A stretch of 64,000 nt of DNA. Origin: Rhodobacteraceae bacterium (ex Bugula neritina AB1) (GTDB taxonomy: Bacteria; Pseudomonadota; Alphaproteobacteria; Rhodobacterales; Rhodobacteraceae). The DNA lies in assembly GCA_001730095.1 (NCBI GenBank), contig MDLF01000074.1, forward strand, positions 434,001 through 498,000, written 5' to 3'. Positions 1-8,942 of this stretch are shown in pieces (within the stretch, counting starts at the first letter, position 1; every line of letters begins with the position of its first letter). The notes beneath the pieces are model-generated. The model saw only the letters and a program-made list of their open reading frames with translations. It had not been told where the DNA came from and made no database searches. The position numbers and the translations under genes were made by a program.

Positions 1-792
1 GATGCGCAGGGGCGTGTGCGTGAATTGAACCGCATCGCAGCCGAACTTGGTCGCGAAGTGGCCGACAAGGCAGAACGCAAGATCGCAGTCGCTGGCTCTG
101 TCGGCCCGACCGGTGAAATCTTTGAACCGGTTGGCGAAATGTCCCACTCCCTGGCGGTCGAAATGTTCCACGAACAGGCTGATGCCCTGAAGGAAGGCGG
201 CGCCGACGTGCTGTGGGTTGAAACCATCTCTGCCCCTGAAGAGTTTCGCGCCGCAGCTGAAGCCTTTAAGCTGGCGGATATTCCTTGGTGTGGCACCATG
301 AGCTTTGACACCGCCGGGCGCACCATGATGGGGGTGACCTCCGCAGATTTGACTAAGCTGGTTGAAGAGTTCGAAAACGCGCCGCTGGCCTTTGGCGCGA
401 ATTGCGGAACCGGCGCCTCGGACATTCTGCGTACCGTTCTTGGCTTTGCCGCTCAAGGCACTGAACGCCCGGTGATTTCCAAAGGCAATGCCGGCATCCC
501 CAAATATGTCGATGGCCATATCCACTATGACGGCACCCCCGAGCTGATGGCCGAATACGCGGTTATGGCCCGCGATTCCGGTGCCAAGATCATCGGCGGC
601 TGCTGCGGCACCATGCCGACACATCTGCGTTCCATGCGCGATGCGCTGGACAGCCGCCCGCGCGGTGACCGCCCTGCGCTTGAACAGATCGTCGAAGCCC
701 TGGGCCCGTTCACCTCCGACAGTGACGGCACCGGAGAAGATGCCGCTGCGGGCGATGAACGCCGCGGACGCCGTGGACGCCGCCGCGCCTGA
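1..792 (+). CDS. bmt: Betaine-homocysteine S-methyltransferase, 5' truncated by window edge
   Basis: Homocysteine S-methyltransferase family enzyme. It moves a methyl group from a donor, probably glycine betaine, to homocysteine to form methionine in the cytosol. The frame is open from base 1, so the N-terminus lies outside the window. The Zn-binding cysteines are visible: one in an NCGT motif (codon 403-405) and a Cys pair in GGCCGT (codons 601-606). A charged tail rich in Gly and Arg follows the domain. The corrinoid and DUF1638 genes downstream suggest a shared one-carbon role. The family is clear, but the methyl donor is inferred from roseobacter homologues. Confidence 0.82.
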   Translation, partial: DAQGRVRELNRIAAELGREVADKAERKIAVAGSVGPTGEIFEPVGEMSHSLAVEMFHEQADALKEGGADVLWVETISAPEEFRAAAEAFKLADIPWCGTMSFDTAGRTMMGVTSADLTKLVEEFENAPLAFGANCGTGASDILRTVLGFAAQGTERPVISKGNAGIPKYVDGHIHYDGTPELMAEYAVMARDSGAKIIGGCCGTMPTHLRSMRDALDSRPRGDRPALEQIVEALGPFTSDSDGTGEDAAAGDERRGRRGRRRA

Positions 793-818
793 CAGCTTCT
801 TCCCATGGTCATTCTTTA

Positions 819-860
819 AAACGGCGCTGCAACGCATTTTGCAACGCCGTTTTTCTTTTG
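819..860 (+). terminator. Rho-independent terminator of bmt
   Basis: A 13-bp stem with one mismatch (820-832 pairs with 839-851) has a short loop and is followed by a T-rich run. It lies 27 bases after the bmt stop codon. Confidence 0.85.
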
Positions 861-1114
861 TCTTACCGATCCCAGCCGGTGATGATGAAGCCATCGATCC
901 CGGGCACAGGGTCCGTTTTCTGTGTCAGCGCATCCTTGACCGAGGCCGCCATATTCGCAGCGCCGACTGCTGGCCCAAATGCGGAATGCCACATCTTGCA
1001 CCGCCCCCATAAAACGCACTTTGACAGCAGCAAAAGCCATTGCATGCCCCCCACCTTGTGCCCTGCGGATGACCTGCCTGTGACAAAACGCCGGAGCGGC
1101 AGATCGGGAACACA
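861..1114. other. Intergenic stretch with a possible decayed gene on the minus strand
   Basis: No intact gene is convincing here. On the minus strand one frame (about 863-960) ends in a codon-like run reading DGFIITGWDR before a stop. A different frame at about 975-1030 reads AVKVRFMGAVQDVAF, loosely like the start of an acylphosphatase. The two pieces are not in frame, so at most this is a frameshifted remnant. Confidence 0.2.
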
Positions 1115-2194
1115 TCAGAAAAGCGCCAACTGATCGCCTGGCTGCGGCGGCCGGGCGAACAAATCGCACCGCAACGCTGCGCTCCGCTCCTGCAGGCCCA
1201 GCCGCTTGCAGGCGGCCTGGAACCGCTGTGCAATCACCTCGGCATAACGCCCCTCTCCGCGCATCCGGTGCCCCCAGCGCGGATCATAGTCGCGCCCGCC
1301 ATGCATCTCCCGCAACCGCGCCATCACCTTGGCAGCCCGGCCAGGCGCATGTTCCGCCAGCCACTCCTGCCAAAGCTCCGATACTTCCCGCGGCAACCGC
1401 AGCATGATCCAGCTGGCCGCATCGGCGCCCGCGTCCGCACCGGCAGCCAAGAGCGCTTCCAGTTCATGGTCTGTCAGCCCCGGCACCACAGGCGATGTCA
1501 TAACCCGCACCGGCACGCCTGCCTCTGTCAGGCGCCGGATGGCAGCCAAACGCCGCGCAGGAAGCGGTGCGCGCGGCTCCATCCTGCGGGATAGATCCGG
1601 ATCCAGGGTGGTCACGGAAATTCCAACCCGCACCAGCCCCTTAGCAGCCATCGGCGCCAGAATGTCCAGATCCCGCTCGACCATGGCGCCCTTGGTCACA
1701 ATCGCAACAGGGTGGTTAAACTCCTGCAGCAGCTCAAGACAGGCGCGGGTGATTCCATAGTCCCGCTCGCAGGGCTGGTAGGGATCCGTATTGGTTCCCA
1801 GCGCCAGCGTTGCCACCCGGTATTTCGGCGCCGACAGCTCCTGGCGCAGCACTGCAGCCGCATTGGGCCGCGCCACCAGCCGGGTTTCAAAATCCAACCC
1901 AGGCGACAACCCCAGGTAGGCATGTGTCGGCCTGGCAAAACAGTAGATGCAACCGTGCTCACACCCCCGGTAAGGATTGATGGACCGGTCAAACGGCAAA
2001 TCCGGCGACCGGTTGTAGCTGATCAGAGATTTCGCCGCCTCCTCCCGCACCTCGGTGGGAATCACCGCCGGATCCAGCTCCTGAAACCAGCCGTCATCAA
2101 CCGGATCCCGCGCCATTTCATAGCGGCCTGTCGCATTGCTGAGACTGGCGCGCGCTTTGCGTCGCATCGGTTGGGAGGCATCATGATAAAGCAT
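1115..2194 (-). CDS. PA0069-family radical SAM protein (SplB-like)
   Basis: Radical SAM enzyme of the spore-photolyase-like PA0069 family. The [4Fe-4S] cluster motif CEHGCIYC is near residue 78, preceded by the family segment SINPYRG. The protein has 359 residues, usual for the family. The substrate is unknown. The second Met (start 2167, MRRKARASLS) fits family N-termini better, but neither start has an ideal Shine-Dalgarno sequence. It is transcribed convergently with bmt and divergently from the corrinoid gene. Confidence 0.85.
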   Translation of the reverse strand: MLYHDASQPMRRKARASLSNATGRYEMARDPVDDGWFQELDPAVIPTEVREEAAKSLISYNRSPDLPFDRSINPYRGCEHGCIYCFARPTHAYLGLSPGLDFETRLVARPNAAAVLRQELSAPKYRVATLALGTNTDPYQPCERDYGITRACLELLQEFNHPVAIVTKGAMVERDLDILAPMAAKGLVRVGISVTTLDPDLSRRMEPRAPLPARRLAAIRRLTEAGVPVRVMTSPVVPGLTDHELEALLAAGADAGADAASWIMLRLPREVSELWQEWLAEHAPGRAAKVMARLREMHGGRDYDPRWGHRMRGEGRYAEVIAQRFQAACKRLGLQERSAALRCDLFARPPQPGDQLALF

Positions 2195-2381
2195 GCCTCA
2201 TGATGCACCCGTCAAAAGAACAAATAAAGAACAAATGCGCGGAACTGATGATTTTCATGCATAATCCGCATTACCAAATCATCGAATTTCCTCCTATACG
2301 TCGGTTCGGGTAACAGCAATGTCGCAAACAATGCAGTCGAGCGGCGGCATTCTGTCACAAAAGTTCCAAAACTAGGCCAAC

Positions 2382-2400
2382 ACGGGGCATCCCGCCCCGT
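2382..2400 (+). promoter_or_regulatory. Perfect hairpin just upstream of the corrinoid-protein start
   Basis: ACGGGGC (2382-2388) pairs perfectly with GCCCCGT (2394-2400) around a 5-base loop. It ends 17 bases before the ATG at 2418, close to the Shine-Dalgarno AAGGA. It could modulate translation or be a short 5'-UTR structure. I see no known cobalamin or SAM riboswitch consensus around it. Confidence 0.4.
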
Positions 2401-2417
2401 AAGCAAGGATTAAGCGA

Positions 2418-3116
2418 ATGTCGGACGAAGAAGACATCATCCTCTCTGAACTCGATGACGAGGAACTTGTTCAGCAGATGTTTGATGACCTCTATGATGG
2501 TCTCAAAGAGGAAATCGAAGAAGGCGTGAACATCCTTCTCGAGCGCGGCTGGACGCCCTACGACATTCTGACCAAAGCGCTGGTTGGCGGCATGACCATC
2601 GTCGGCGCCGACTTCCGCGACGGCATTCTGTTCGTTCCGGAAGTGCTGCTGGCGGCCAACGCGATGAAGGGCGGCATGGCCATCCTGAAGCCGCTGCTTG
2701 CCGAAACCGGCGCGCCGCGCGTGGGCTCCATGGTCATCGGCACCGTCAAGGGTGACATTCACGACATCGGCAAGAACCTGGTTTCCATGATGATGGAAGG
2801 CGCAGGTTTCGAGGTCGTCGACATCGGCATCAACAACCCGGTCGAGAACTATCTGGAAGCCATGGAAGAGCACAAGCCCGACATCCTGGGCATGTCCGCT
2901 CTGCTGACCACCACCATGCCCTACATGAAAGTGGTTATCGACACCATGGTCGAGCAGGGCCTGCGCGACGACTACATCGTGCTGGTTGGCGGCGCACCGC
3001 TGAACGAAGAGTTCGGCAAGGCCATCGGCGCCGACGGCTACTGCCGTGACGCAGCCGTGGCCGTGGAAATGGCCAAGGACTTCGTTGCCCGCAAGCACAA
3101 CTCGATGAGCGCCTGA
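2418..3116 (+). CDS. Corrinoid (cobalamin-binding) methyl carrier, MtbC/MtaC type
   Basis: A 232-residue corrinoid protein. An N-terminal helical B12-binding cap (about 1-95) is followed by a Rossmann-like cobalamin domain. The lower-ligand motif D-x-H-x-x-G is at residues 113-118 (DIHDIG), and the later SALLTTT and VGGAPL segments complete the fold. Such proteins carry a methyl group on cobalt between two methyltransferases. The DUF1638 gene starts one base after its stop, so the two are co-transcribed. The methyl donor is not shown by the sequence; methylamine, glycine betaine or methyl-THF are options. Confidence 0.9.
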   Translation: MSDEEDIILSELDDEELVQQMFDDLYDGLKEEIEEGVNILLERGWTPYDILTKALVGGMTIVGADFRDGILFVPEVLLAANAMKGGMAILKPLLAETGAPRVGSMVIGTVKGDIHDIGKNLVSMMMEGAGFEVVDIGINNPVENYLEAMEEHKPDILGMSALLTTTMPYMKVVIDTMVEQGLRDDYIVLVGGAPLNEEFGKAIGADGYCRDAAVAVEMAKDFVARKHNSMSA

Positions 3117-3117
3117 T

Positions 3118-3828
3118 TTGGCACGCAAAGGACGTGCAGCCCGCTTGACTGAGCGGGCTGCCTTCCGCCCCCCCACCGGTCGGACGCTTGAGGAAACATC
3201 CCTCACCGAACAGGGCCTGGCTGCCCCTGAAAAGAAAACTGGCCGCATTCTGCTGATTGCCTGTGGCGCACTTGCGCGCGAGATCCTTGCCATCAAGGAC
3301 GCAAACGGCATGGATCACATCGATCTCACCTGCCTTCCCGCCAAGCTGCACCTCTACCCGGAGCAGATCATCGACGCGGTCGATGGCGCCGTAGCCAAGC
3401 ATTCAGCCGTCTATGACAAGATCTTCGTCGTCTACGCGGATTGCGGCACCGGCGGCGCGCTGGAGCGCAAATGCGCCGAACTCGGCGTCGAGATGGTGGC
3501 CGGCCCGCATTGCTATTCATTCTTCGAAGGCAACGAGACCTTCGCAGCGCATGCGGATGCAGGCGAAATCACCGCCTTCTATCTGACTGACTTTTTGGTC
3601 AAGCAGTTCGACGCCTTCATCTGGCGCCCTATGGGTCTCGACAAGAACCCGGAACTCAGGGACATGGTGTTCGGCAATTACACCAAACTGATCTACCAGT
3701 CGCAGATCAGCGATCCGAAACTCATGGAAAAAGCGCAAGCATGCGCGGACCGCATGGGTCTGGAATTCGAGCACCGCCATACAGGATATGGCGATCTGGA
3801 AACCGCCATGATGAACTGGGCCGGATAG
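3118..3828 (+). CDS. DUF1638 domain protein coupled to the corrinoid gene
   Basis: A 236-residue DUF1638 protein of unknown biochemical function. Conserved-looking Cys motifs are LIACGAL, LTCLPAKLH and YADCGTGG, with a later GPHCYSFF, suggesting metal or cofactor binding. The frame opens with a TTG one base after the corrinoid stop. A second TTG at 3145 is possible, and there is no ATG ahead of the domain. DUF1638 genes commonly accompany corrinoid methyltransferase genes, so a role in methyl transfer or corrinoid handling is inferred. Confidence 0.8.
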   Translation: MARKGRAARLTERAAFRPPTGRTLEETSLTEQGLAAPEKKTGRILLIACGALAREILAIKDANGMDHIDLTCLPAKLHLYPEQIIDAVDGAVAKHSAVYDKIFVVYADCGTGGALERKCAELGVEMVAGPHCYSFFEGNETFAAHADAGEITAFYLTDFLVKQFDAFIWRPMGLDKNPELRDMVFGNYTKLIYQSQISDPKLMEKAQACADRMGLEFEHRHTGYGDLETAMMNWAG

Positions 3829-3834
3829 CCCCTT

Positions 3835-3880
3835 CATCTTTCCGAAAATACTCCGGGGAGCGCGAGGGGCCGGCCCCTCG
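3835..3880 (+). terminator. Motif plus GC palindrome downstream of DUF1638
   Basis: CATCTTTC, then AAAATACTCC, then an 18-bp perfect palindrome (3863-3880, core GAGGGGCCGGCCCCTC). The same layout recurs after mazG at 41888-41935. There is no T-run, so termination is likely but not textbook. Confidence 0.5.
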
Positions 3881-3890
3881 CCCATGTGCG

Positions 3891-4301
3891 TCAGGCCTGT
3901 GCCATCGCAGTTTCACGAACCCGCTCGATCATCGCCCGCAAGCCGTTGGAGCGTTGTGCGGACAGATGCTCGTTCAACCCCAGCCGCCCCAGTTCAGCTT
4001 TGACATCCACTGCCGCCACGTCTTGCACCGGCAGGCCATTGTAAAGACAGCGCAGCACGGCAATCAGCCCGCGCACAATCATTGCATCGCTGTCCCCGTC
4101 AAAGCGGAACACGCCGTTCTCAACAGCCGCGTGCAGCCAAACCTGGCTGGCGCAGCCATCCACTTTGGTTGCAGGCACCTTCAGCGCCTCGTCCAGCGGT
4201 TCCATGGCTTTGCCCAAGTCGATCACGTGGCGGTAGCGGTCCTCCCAGTCCTCCATGAACTCGAAGTCTTCCACGATCTCTTCAAAGGCAGCTGCAGCCA
4301 T
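3891..4301 (-). CDS. sufE: SufE cysteine-desulfurase activator
   Basis: A 136-residue SufE-family protein that accepts sulfur from the desulfurase SufS for Fe-S cluster assembly. The sulfur-accepting Cys50 sits in the family motif VDGCASQVW. Length and composition match SufE. No other suf gene is adjacent. It is convergent with the DUF1638 gene. Confidence 0.93.
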   Translation of the reverse strand: MAAAAFEEIVEDFEFMEDWEDRYRHVIDLGKAMEPLDEALKVPATKVDGCASQVWLHAAVENGVFRFDGDSDAMIVRGLIAVLRCLYNGLPVQDVAAVDVKAELGRLGLNEHLSAQRSNGLRAMIERVRETAMAQA

Positions 4302-4434
4302 CGTTTATCTATCCTCAAACCCGCTTCCGGTGCAGATCAGCACCTAAGCCCCTGCCCGCGTCTTTTCAACTGCTTTTCAAGCTGCGGCCAATCAGGTAAT
4401 CCGTTGCAAAGACATTTTGAATGGGCGGGGACAG

Positions 4435-4944
4435 ATGCAAAAACCATTGGCTCTTACATTGGCCTGTGCGCTGGTGCTTTCAGCATGCGGCTGGCGGGAC
4501 TCTCGACTGAACCCCAGCAATTGGTTCGGCAGCTCTGAACCGGCTGAAATTGAAGTAACGGAAGCCGTAAATCCGCTCCTGCCACAGGAAAGCAACGCAC
4601 GCGGCATCTTTGCAAAGAAACCGCCCAAGGACAAAAGCGTTCTGGTGAGCCAGATTGCAGATCTCCGGATCGAACGCACCTCCACAGGGGCCATCATCCG
4701 GGCGGTCGGTATCGCAGAGCGCCAGGGCGCCTTCCAAGTGGAACTGCGCCCGGTTGAGGAGCCCGGAGAGGGCATTCTCGCTTACGACTTCCGCATCGTC
4801 TACCCAGAGCAGCCGACGATCACCGGCAGCGAATTCAGCCGCACCCTACACGCAGCCCGCACGCTGTCGAACCAGGATCTGCAGGACATCCAGCTCGTGC
4901 GGGTGAATGGTGAAACAAACGCTCGGGAAAGCCGCCGCCGCTAA
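4435..4944 (+). CDS. Predicted lipoprotein of unknown function
   Basis: A 169-residue protein starting at the ATG at 4435, which has GGGG 6-9 bases upstream and puts the lipoprotein signal at the N-terminus. The hydrophobic stretch ends in the lipobox LSAC followed by GW. The rest is soluble with no recognised catalytic motif. An upstream ATG at 4417 would add only MNGRGQ. It is probably anchored in the outer or inner membrane. Confidence 0.8.
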   Translation: MQKPLALTLACALVLSACGWRDSRLNPSNWFGSSEPAEIEVTEAVNPLLPQESNARGIFAKKPPKDKSVLVSQIADLRIERTSTGAIIRAVGIAERQGAFQVELRPVEEPGEGILAYDFRIVYPEQPTITGSEFSRTLHAARTLSNQDLQDIQLVRVNGETNARESRRR

Positions 4945-4962
4945 CCCTGGCCGCTGGCCGAC

Positions 4963-4993
4963 AAAAAACGCCCGCATGTGCGGGCGTTTTTTT
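4963..4993. terminator. Bidirectional terminator between lipoprotein gene and rnd
   Basis: AAAAAACGCCCGCA pairs with TGCGGGCGTTTTTT almost without a loop. Poly-T runs on both strands let it serve the + strand lipoprotein gene and the convergent rnd. Confidence 0.92.
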
Positions 4994-5019
4994 GCTGGCT
5001 TCATTTCTGATACAGCTGT

Positions 5020-6177
5020 TTACAGTTCAACAACCATCACATCCTGCCCCTTGGCTGCCAGGCCGATCTCGCCCTCGCACAGCCGCAGCGCATCTGCCCC
5101 AAAGACCTCGCGGCGCCAGCCGCTGAGAGCCGGCACATCGCGCATTCCGGCTGCTATGGCATCCAGATCGGCGCTCGGCGCGATCAGTTTGGCGGCAACC
5201 CCTTCGGCCTCCGTCTTGGCCTTCAGCAACACCCGCAGCAGGTCTGCCAGCGCCGGATTCACCTGCAGCTTTTCCTTGCTGCGGTCCATCTTGGGGTGTT
5301 TGTCTGCAGGGCAGGCAACACCTTGAGCCACGGCCTCCAGGATACCCTCGGCAATCGCGCCCTTACGTGCTTCGCGCAGCAGAAGGCGGGAACCGCCCAG
5401 CTCGCCGCCGCTGCGCGGTTTGGTCGATGCAAGCTCCACCAGCGCATCATCCTTGAACACCCGGTTGCGCGGCACGTTGTTGCTCTGGGCATAGATCTCG
5501 CGGAACGCTGCCAGTTCTCGCACCACAGCCAGGAACTTTCCGGAATTGGTGCGGGTTTTTACACGTTTCCACGCGTCTTCCGGCTTGATATCATAGGTCT
5601 CCGGGTCGGTCAGAACCTGCAGCTCCTCGGCCACCCAATGAGACCGGCCGCTTTTGTTCAGCTCGGCCGCCAGAAACTCATAGATTTTGCGCAGGTGGGT
5701 CACATCCGCCAGCGCATATGTTTTCTGCGCTTCGCTTAGGGGACGGCGCGACCAGTCAGTGAAGCGCGAAGTTTTGTCCAGACCCTGTTTGACGATCTTG
5801 CGCACCAGCGTCTCATAGCCAGCCTGCTCACCAAAACCGCAAACCATTGCCGCCACCTGAGTGTCAAACAACGGCTTCGGGAACACCTGTGCATCAACCC
5901 AGAAGATTTCCAGATCCTGACGCGCAGCGTGGAACACTTTGACCACATTCTCGTTGCGGAACAGCTCGTAAAGCGGCTCCAGCGAAATGCCATCAGCCAG
6001 CGGGTCCACCAGAACCGCATCATTTTCCCCGTCGCCGGCAAAGGCCAGCTGGATCAGGCACAGCTTGGAATAATAGGTACGCTCCCGCAGAAACTCGGTA
6101 TCCACCGTCACATATTCGTGCTGCGCTGCAGCTTCGCAGAAGGCCTGCAGTTCATCGGTAGAGGTCAGAGTTTTCAT
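5020..6177 (-). CDS. rnd: Ribonuclease D
   Basis: A 385-residue 3'-5' exoribonuclease involved in tRNA 3'-end processing. The DEDD exonuclease signature begins with DTE at residues 26-28; HAARQDLEIF and YALADVTHL supply the later acidic residues. An HRDC-type helical region follows. Length is normal for RNase D. Confidence 0.93.
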   Translation of the reverse strand: MKTLTSTDELQAFCEAAAQHEYVTVDTEFLRERTYYSKLCLIQLAFAGDGENDAVLVDPLADGISLEPLYELFRNENVVKVFHAARQDLEIFWVDAQVFPKPLFDTQVAAMVCGFGEQAGYETLVRKIVKQGLDKTSRFTDWSRRPLSEAQKTYALADVTHLRKIYEFLAAELNKSGRSHWVAEELQVLTDPETYDIKPEDAWKRVKTRTNSGKFLAVVRELAAFREIYAQSNNVPRNRVFKDDALVELASTKPRSGGELGGSRLLLREARKGAIAEGILEAVAQGVACPADKHPKMDRSKEKLQVNPALADLLRVLLKAKTEAEGVAAKLIAPSADLDAIAAGMRDVPALSGWRREVFGADALRLCEGEIGLAAKGQDVMVVEL

Positions 6178-6407
6178 AAATTACGGCTTTTTCTTTAACG
6201 CTGGGACTGGGCCGTGATACGCGCTTGTCCCGGTCAATGCAAACAGGTGCCAGGCCGCGCAGACCATTCTGCCAGCGGTGTTGCGGCTGGCGGCACAGCT
6301 GTGCCAAAAAGCTTCAATATTTGTTGGCCTGAACGCCTCAAACATTCATTTTCATTATGAATTCGATCCTCTTAGCTTGGTGGCACACCGTCACAGGAGG
6401 ACAATTG

Positions 6408-6593
6408 ATGACCATACTTGATCTTTCTCCCGCAAAAACCCATGGCCTCACAGTGTCTCGCGGACTGATTCCGGTGCTGGCGGCAGTTCTGTTGCTGTTG
6501 CTGCTTGGCCTGCCCGCGCTGATGGCACCTGACTCTAAGGCAAAACCGCTGGACTGGCACGGCAACAGCGCGGCTCTGACGGCCCCCCGTTAA
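6408..6593 (+). CDS. Small single-pass membrane protein
   Basis: A 61-residue protein with one strong hydrophobic helix (LIPVLAAVLLLLLLGLPAL). The ATG at 6408 is chosen because a perfect AGGAGG lies 8 bases upstream; the ATG at 6357 lacks one. The stop codon TTAA overlaps the purN stop on the other strand. No family is recognised. Confidence 0.7.
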   Translation: MTILDLSPAKTHGLTVSRGLIPVLAAVLLLLLLGLPALMAPDSKAKPLDWHGNSAALTAPR

Positions 6594-7186
6594 CCCAGCA
6601 CTACAGGTGTTTTATCTCCGGCGGCAAAGCGGCGCAGTACGGCCGGATACAGCTTGTGCTCCTGCTCCAAGACACGGGCCGCCAGCCCATCCGGCGTGTC
6701 CCCTGGCTTCACCAGCACCCGCGCCTGCCCTAGAAGAGGACCATCATCCAACAGCGGCGTTACTTCGTGCACGGTGCAGCCATGCTCTGTGTCGCCGGCT
6801 TCCAGCGCTCGGGCGTGGGTGTGCAAGCCTTTGTATTTCGGCAGCAAAGAGGGGTGGATATTCAGCATCCGCCCCTCGAACTGCGAGACAAACCCAGCCG
6901 TCAGCACCCGCATAAAGCCAGCCAGGCAGACAATGTCGGCACCGGCTTTGATAATGGGTTTCACCAGTTCTGCTTCAAAGGCCTCCCGGTCCCCATGGAA
7001 CGGTCGGTGGTCGACAACAGCAGTGGCGACACCTGCAGCCGCAGCCTTGGCCAGCCCGCCAGCATCGGCGTTGTTGGACAAGACCAGGCAGGGGCGCGCC
7101 GGGTGGTCCCCGGCCATGCTTTCCAGCAGCGACACCATGTTGGAGCCGCCGCCGGAAATCAGGATGGCGACGTTCTTTTGGCTCAC
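6590..7186 (-). CDS. purN: Phosphoribosylglycinamide formyltransferase
   Basis: A 198-residue GAR transformylase that uses 10-formyl-THF to formylate GAR in de novo purine synthesis. The motifs NIHPSLLP and [11 protein letters not shown] hold the catalytic Asn, His and Asp, and the N-terminal ISGGGSNM binds phosphate. Its start overlaps the purM stop by 4 bases (ATGA), so the two are translationally coupled. Confidence 0.95.
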   Translation of the reverse strand: MSQKNVAILISGGGSNMVSLLESMAGDHPARPCLVLSNNADAGGLAKAAAAGVATAVVDHRPFHGDREAFEAELVKPIIKAGADIVCLAGFMRVLTAGFVSQFEGRMLNIHPSLLPKYKGLHTHARALEAGDTEHGCTVHEVTPLLDDGPLLGQARVLVKPGDTPDGLAARVLEQEHKLYPAVLRRFAAGDKTPVVLG

Positions 7187-8229
7187 AGTAGCTTGCCCGA
7201 ATAGCGCATGCCGGCGCCTGCGGTCACGGTGCCCAGACGGGTCACGGTCTCACCTTCTGCAGCCAGCACTTCGGTCAGAGCATCCGCACGATCGGCCGAG
7301 ACAGACAGGATCATGCCGATGCCGCAGTTGAAGGTCTTCAGCATTTCCGCTTCGGCGATATTCCCGGTCGCGGCCATCCATTTGAACACGGGCGGCAGTT
7401 CCCATGCGCCCAGGTCAATGTCTGCCCCCAGATCTTCAGGCAGCACACGCGGCAGGTTCTCTGTCAAACCGCCACCAGTGATATGCGCCAGCGCATGCAC
7501 ACCCCCTGCCCGCACAGCCGCCAGGCACTGCTTGACATACAGACGTGTCGGGGTCAGCAGCGCTTCGCCCAGCGCGCCCTCGCCGAACGGGCAGTCCGCG
7601 TCCCAGCCAAGGCCCGACACCTCGACCAGTTTGCGCACCAGCGAATAGCCGTTGGAGTGCACGCCATCGGACGCCAGCCCCAGCAGCACATCGCCCTCGG
7701 CCACGCCTTCGGGCAGCGCGGTGCCGCGTTCCATGGCGCCAACCGCAAAGCCTGCAAGGTCAAAATCGCCTTCCGGATACATGCCCGGCATCTCGGCAGT
7801 CTCGCCGCCGATCAATGCGCAGCCAGAGCGCACGCAGCCCTCGGCGATGCCTTCGATGATGCGCGCGGCAACTTCGGTTTCCAGCTTGCCGGTGGCGAAA
7901 TAGTCCAGAAAGAACAGCGGCTCGGCGCCCTGGCAGACCAGATCGTTCACGCACATCGCCACCAGGTCGATGCCAACGCCGTCCACCACGCCAGTGTCGA
8001 TGGCAATCCGCAGCTTGGTGCCGACACCATCGGTCGCTCCAACCAGAATCGGGTCGTTGTATCCTGCGGCTTTCAGATCGAACAATGCACCGAAACCGCC
8101 CAGCCCGCTGGCTACGCCGGAACGGTTTGTCCGCTTGGCGGCCGGCTTGATCCGGTCAACCAGGGCGTTGCCCGCATCAATGTCCACACCTGCATCTGCA
8201 TAGGTCAGGCCGTTCTTGCCGTCGCTCAT
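7183..8229 (-). CDS. purM: Phosphoribosylformylglycinamidine cyclo-ligase
   Basis: A 348-residue AIR synthetase, the ATP-dependent ring closure of FGAM in purine synthesis. Family landmarks are [21 protein letters not shown], with [11 protein letters not shown] and [10 protein letters not shown] further on. It is first in a purM-purN operon. Confidence 0.96.
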   Translation of the reverse strand: MSDGKNGLTYADAGVDIDAGNALVDRIKPAAKRTNRSGVASGLGGFGALFDLKAAGYNDPILVGATDGVGTKLRIAIDTGVVDGVGIDLVAMCVNDLVCQGAEPLFFLDYFATGKLETEVAARIIEGIAEGCVRSGCALIGGETAEMPGMYPEGDFDLAGFAVGAMERGTALPEGVAEGDVLLGLASDGVHSNGYSLVRKLVEVSGLGWDADCPFGEGALGEALLTPTRLYVKQCLAAVRAGGVHALAHITGGGLTENLPRVLPEDLGADIDLGAWELPPVFKWMAATGNIAEAEMLKTFNCGIGMILSVSADRADALTEVLAAEGETVTRLGTVTAGAGMRYSGKLL

Positions 8230-8574
8230 ATCTATCCCCTGAATGGCGCTGCTGATCTGTCGCGCCTGCGATAGCCCAAGCAGCCGACAGAGTCCACGCC
8301 CAGACCGCCCACTTGCCTGACTGAACCCGCATTTGCGGCAGAGGGGGCCGGTGGATTGTTTGAAGGCGTTCCCAAGTGGCGGACCGCGCAGCAGCTATGG
8401 ATTTCGGGATTGTAGGCTCGCGGACATAGGTTCGCTGGCCGCCGCGAGGATGCAGCTGCGCCGGATCGGCGGCCACAAGGGGGCGCTGACGGTCTTGGCA
8501 GTACTGGGCGTTGCCTTTCTGCTGCTGAAGTCTCTTCTTTTGCGCAGACCCGCAATGGAGCGGTTCCCTATCCC
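8230..8574. other. Gap upstream of purM; one weak small-protein candidate
   Basis: No recognisable gene. A + strand frame could encode a 42-residue peptide from the ATG at 8450 to 8578 with a hydrophobic stretch (GALTVLAVLGVAFLLL). It has no well-spaced ribosome-binding site, and its end overlaps the -35 box of the tRNA promoter. The purM promoter must lie here. Confidence 0.25.
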
Positions 8575-8602
8575 TTGACGCCGCTGTGATTTTTGCTAGC
8601 AA
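8575..8602 (+). promoter_or_regulatory. Putative promoter of the CAT-anticodon tRNA
   Basis: TTGACG (8575-8580), a 16-base spacer and TAGCAA (8597-8602) end 11 bases before the mature tRNA. The geometry is close to that of the two tRNA-Asn promoters in this window. Confidence 0.5.
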
Positions 8603-8613
8603 GGGCGCATGGC

Positions 8614-8689
8614 GGGCCTGTAGCTCAACGGTTAGAGCAGAGCGCTCATAACGCTTTGGTTGCGGGTTCAAATCCTGCCGGGCCTACCA
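8614..8689 (+). tRNA. tRNA with CAT anticodon, probably tRNA-Ile2 (lysidine type)
   Basis: A 76-base cloverleaf with encoded CCA. The acceptor stem GGGCCTG pairs with CGGGCCT (two G-T pairs). The D stem is GCTC/GAGC, the anticodon loop CTCATAA (anticodon 8647-8649), and the T loop TTCAAAT. CAT can mean Met or lysidine-modified Ile. C4-G69 and C5-G68 match the TilS recognition pairs I recall, and 5' GGG with A73 does not fit an initiator. Elongator Met cannot be excluded. Confidence 0.9.
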
Positions 8690-8942
8690 ATCCGCTCAAG
8701 TGAATAAATGAATTTGATGTGTCGCTTGGGCCAATCGCACATCTTATGGCGCATCGGGTTGCGACAATGGTGCAGCGTGGTTTGCAGCGCGAACGCATTG
8801 AAACCAGATAGCTGCTATCAACCCTGGAACTGCTCCCCCGCCCAATCTCTTGCAGCTGCGGCTGCCTTCAGCATCTCAGCAATGACCGGGCGATAGGATT
8901 ATCAAAGCAGACGAAACAGCCAGAGCTTTGCTGCAGCGCATC

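Noticed and set aside
2355..3311. A 318-codon minus-strand frame over the corrinoid and DUF1638 genes
   Set aside because: His/Val/Gly-rich shadow with no family features; the + strand proteins are clearly real.
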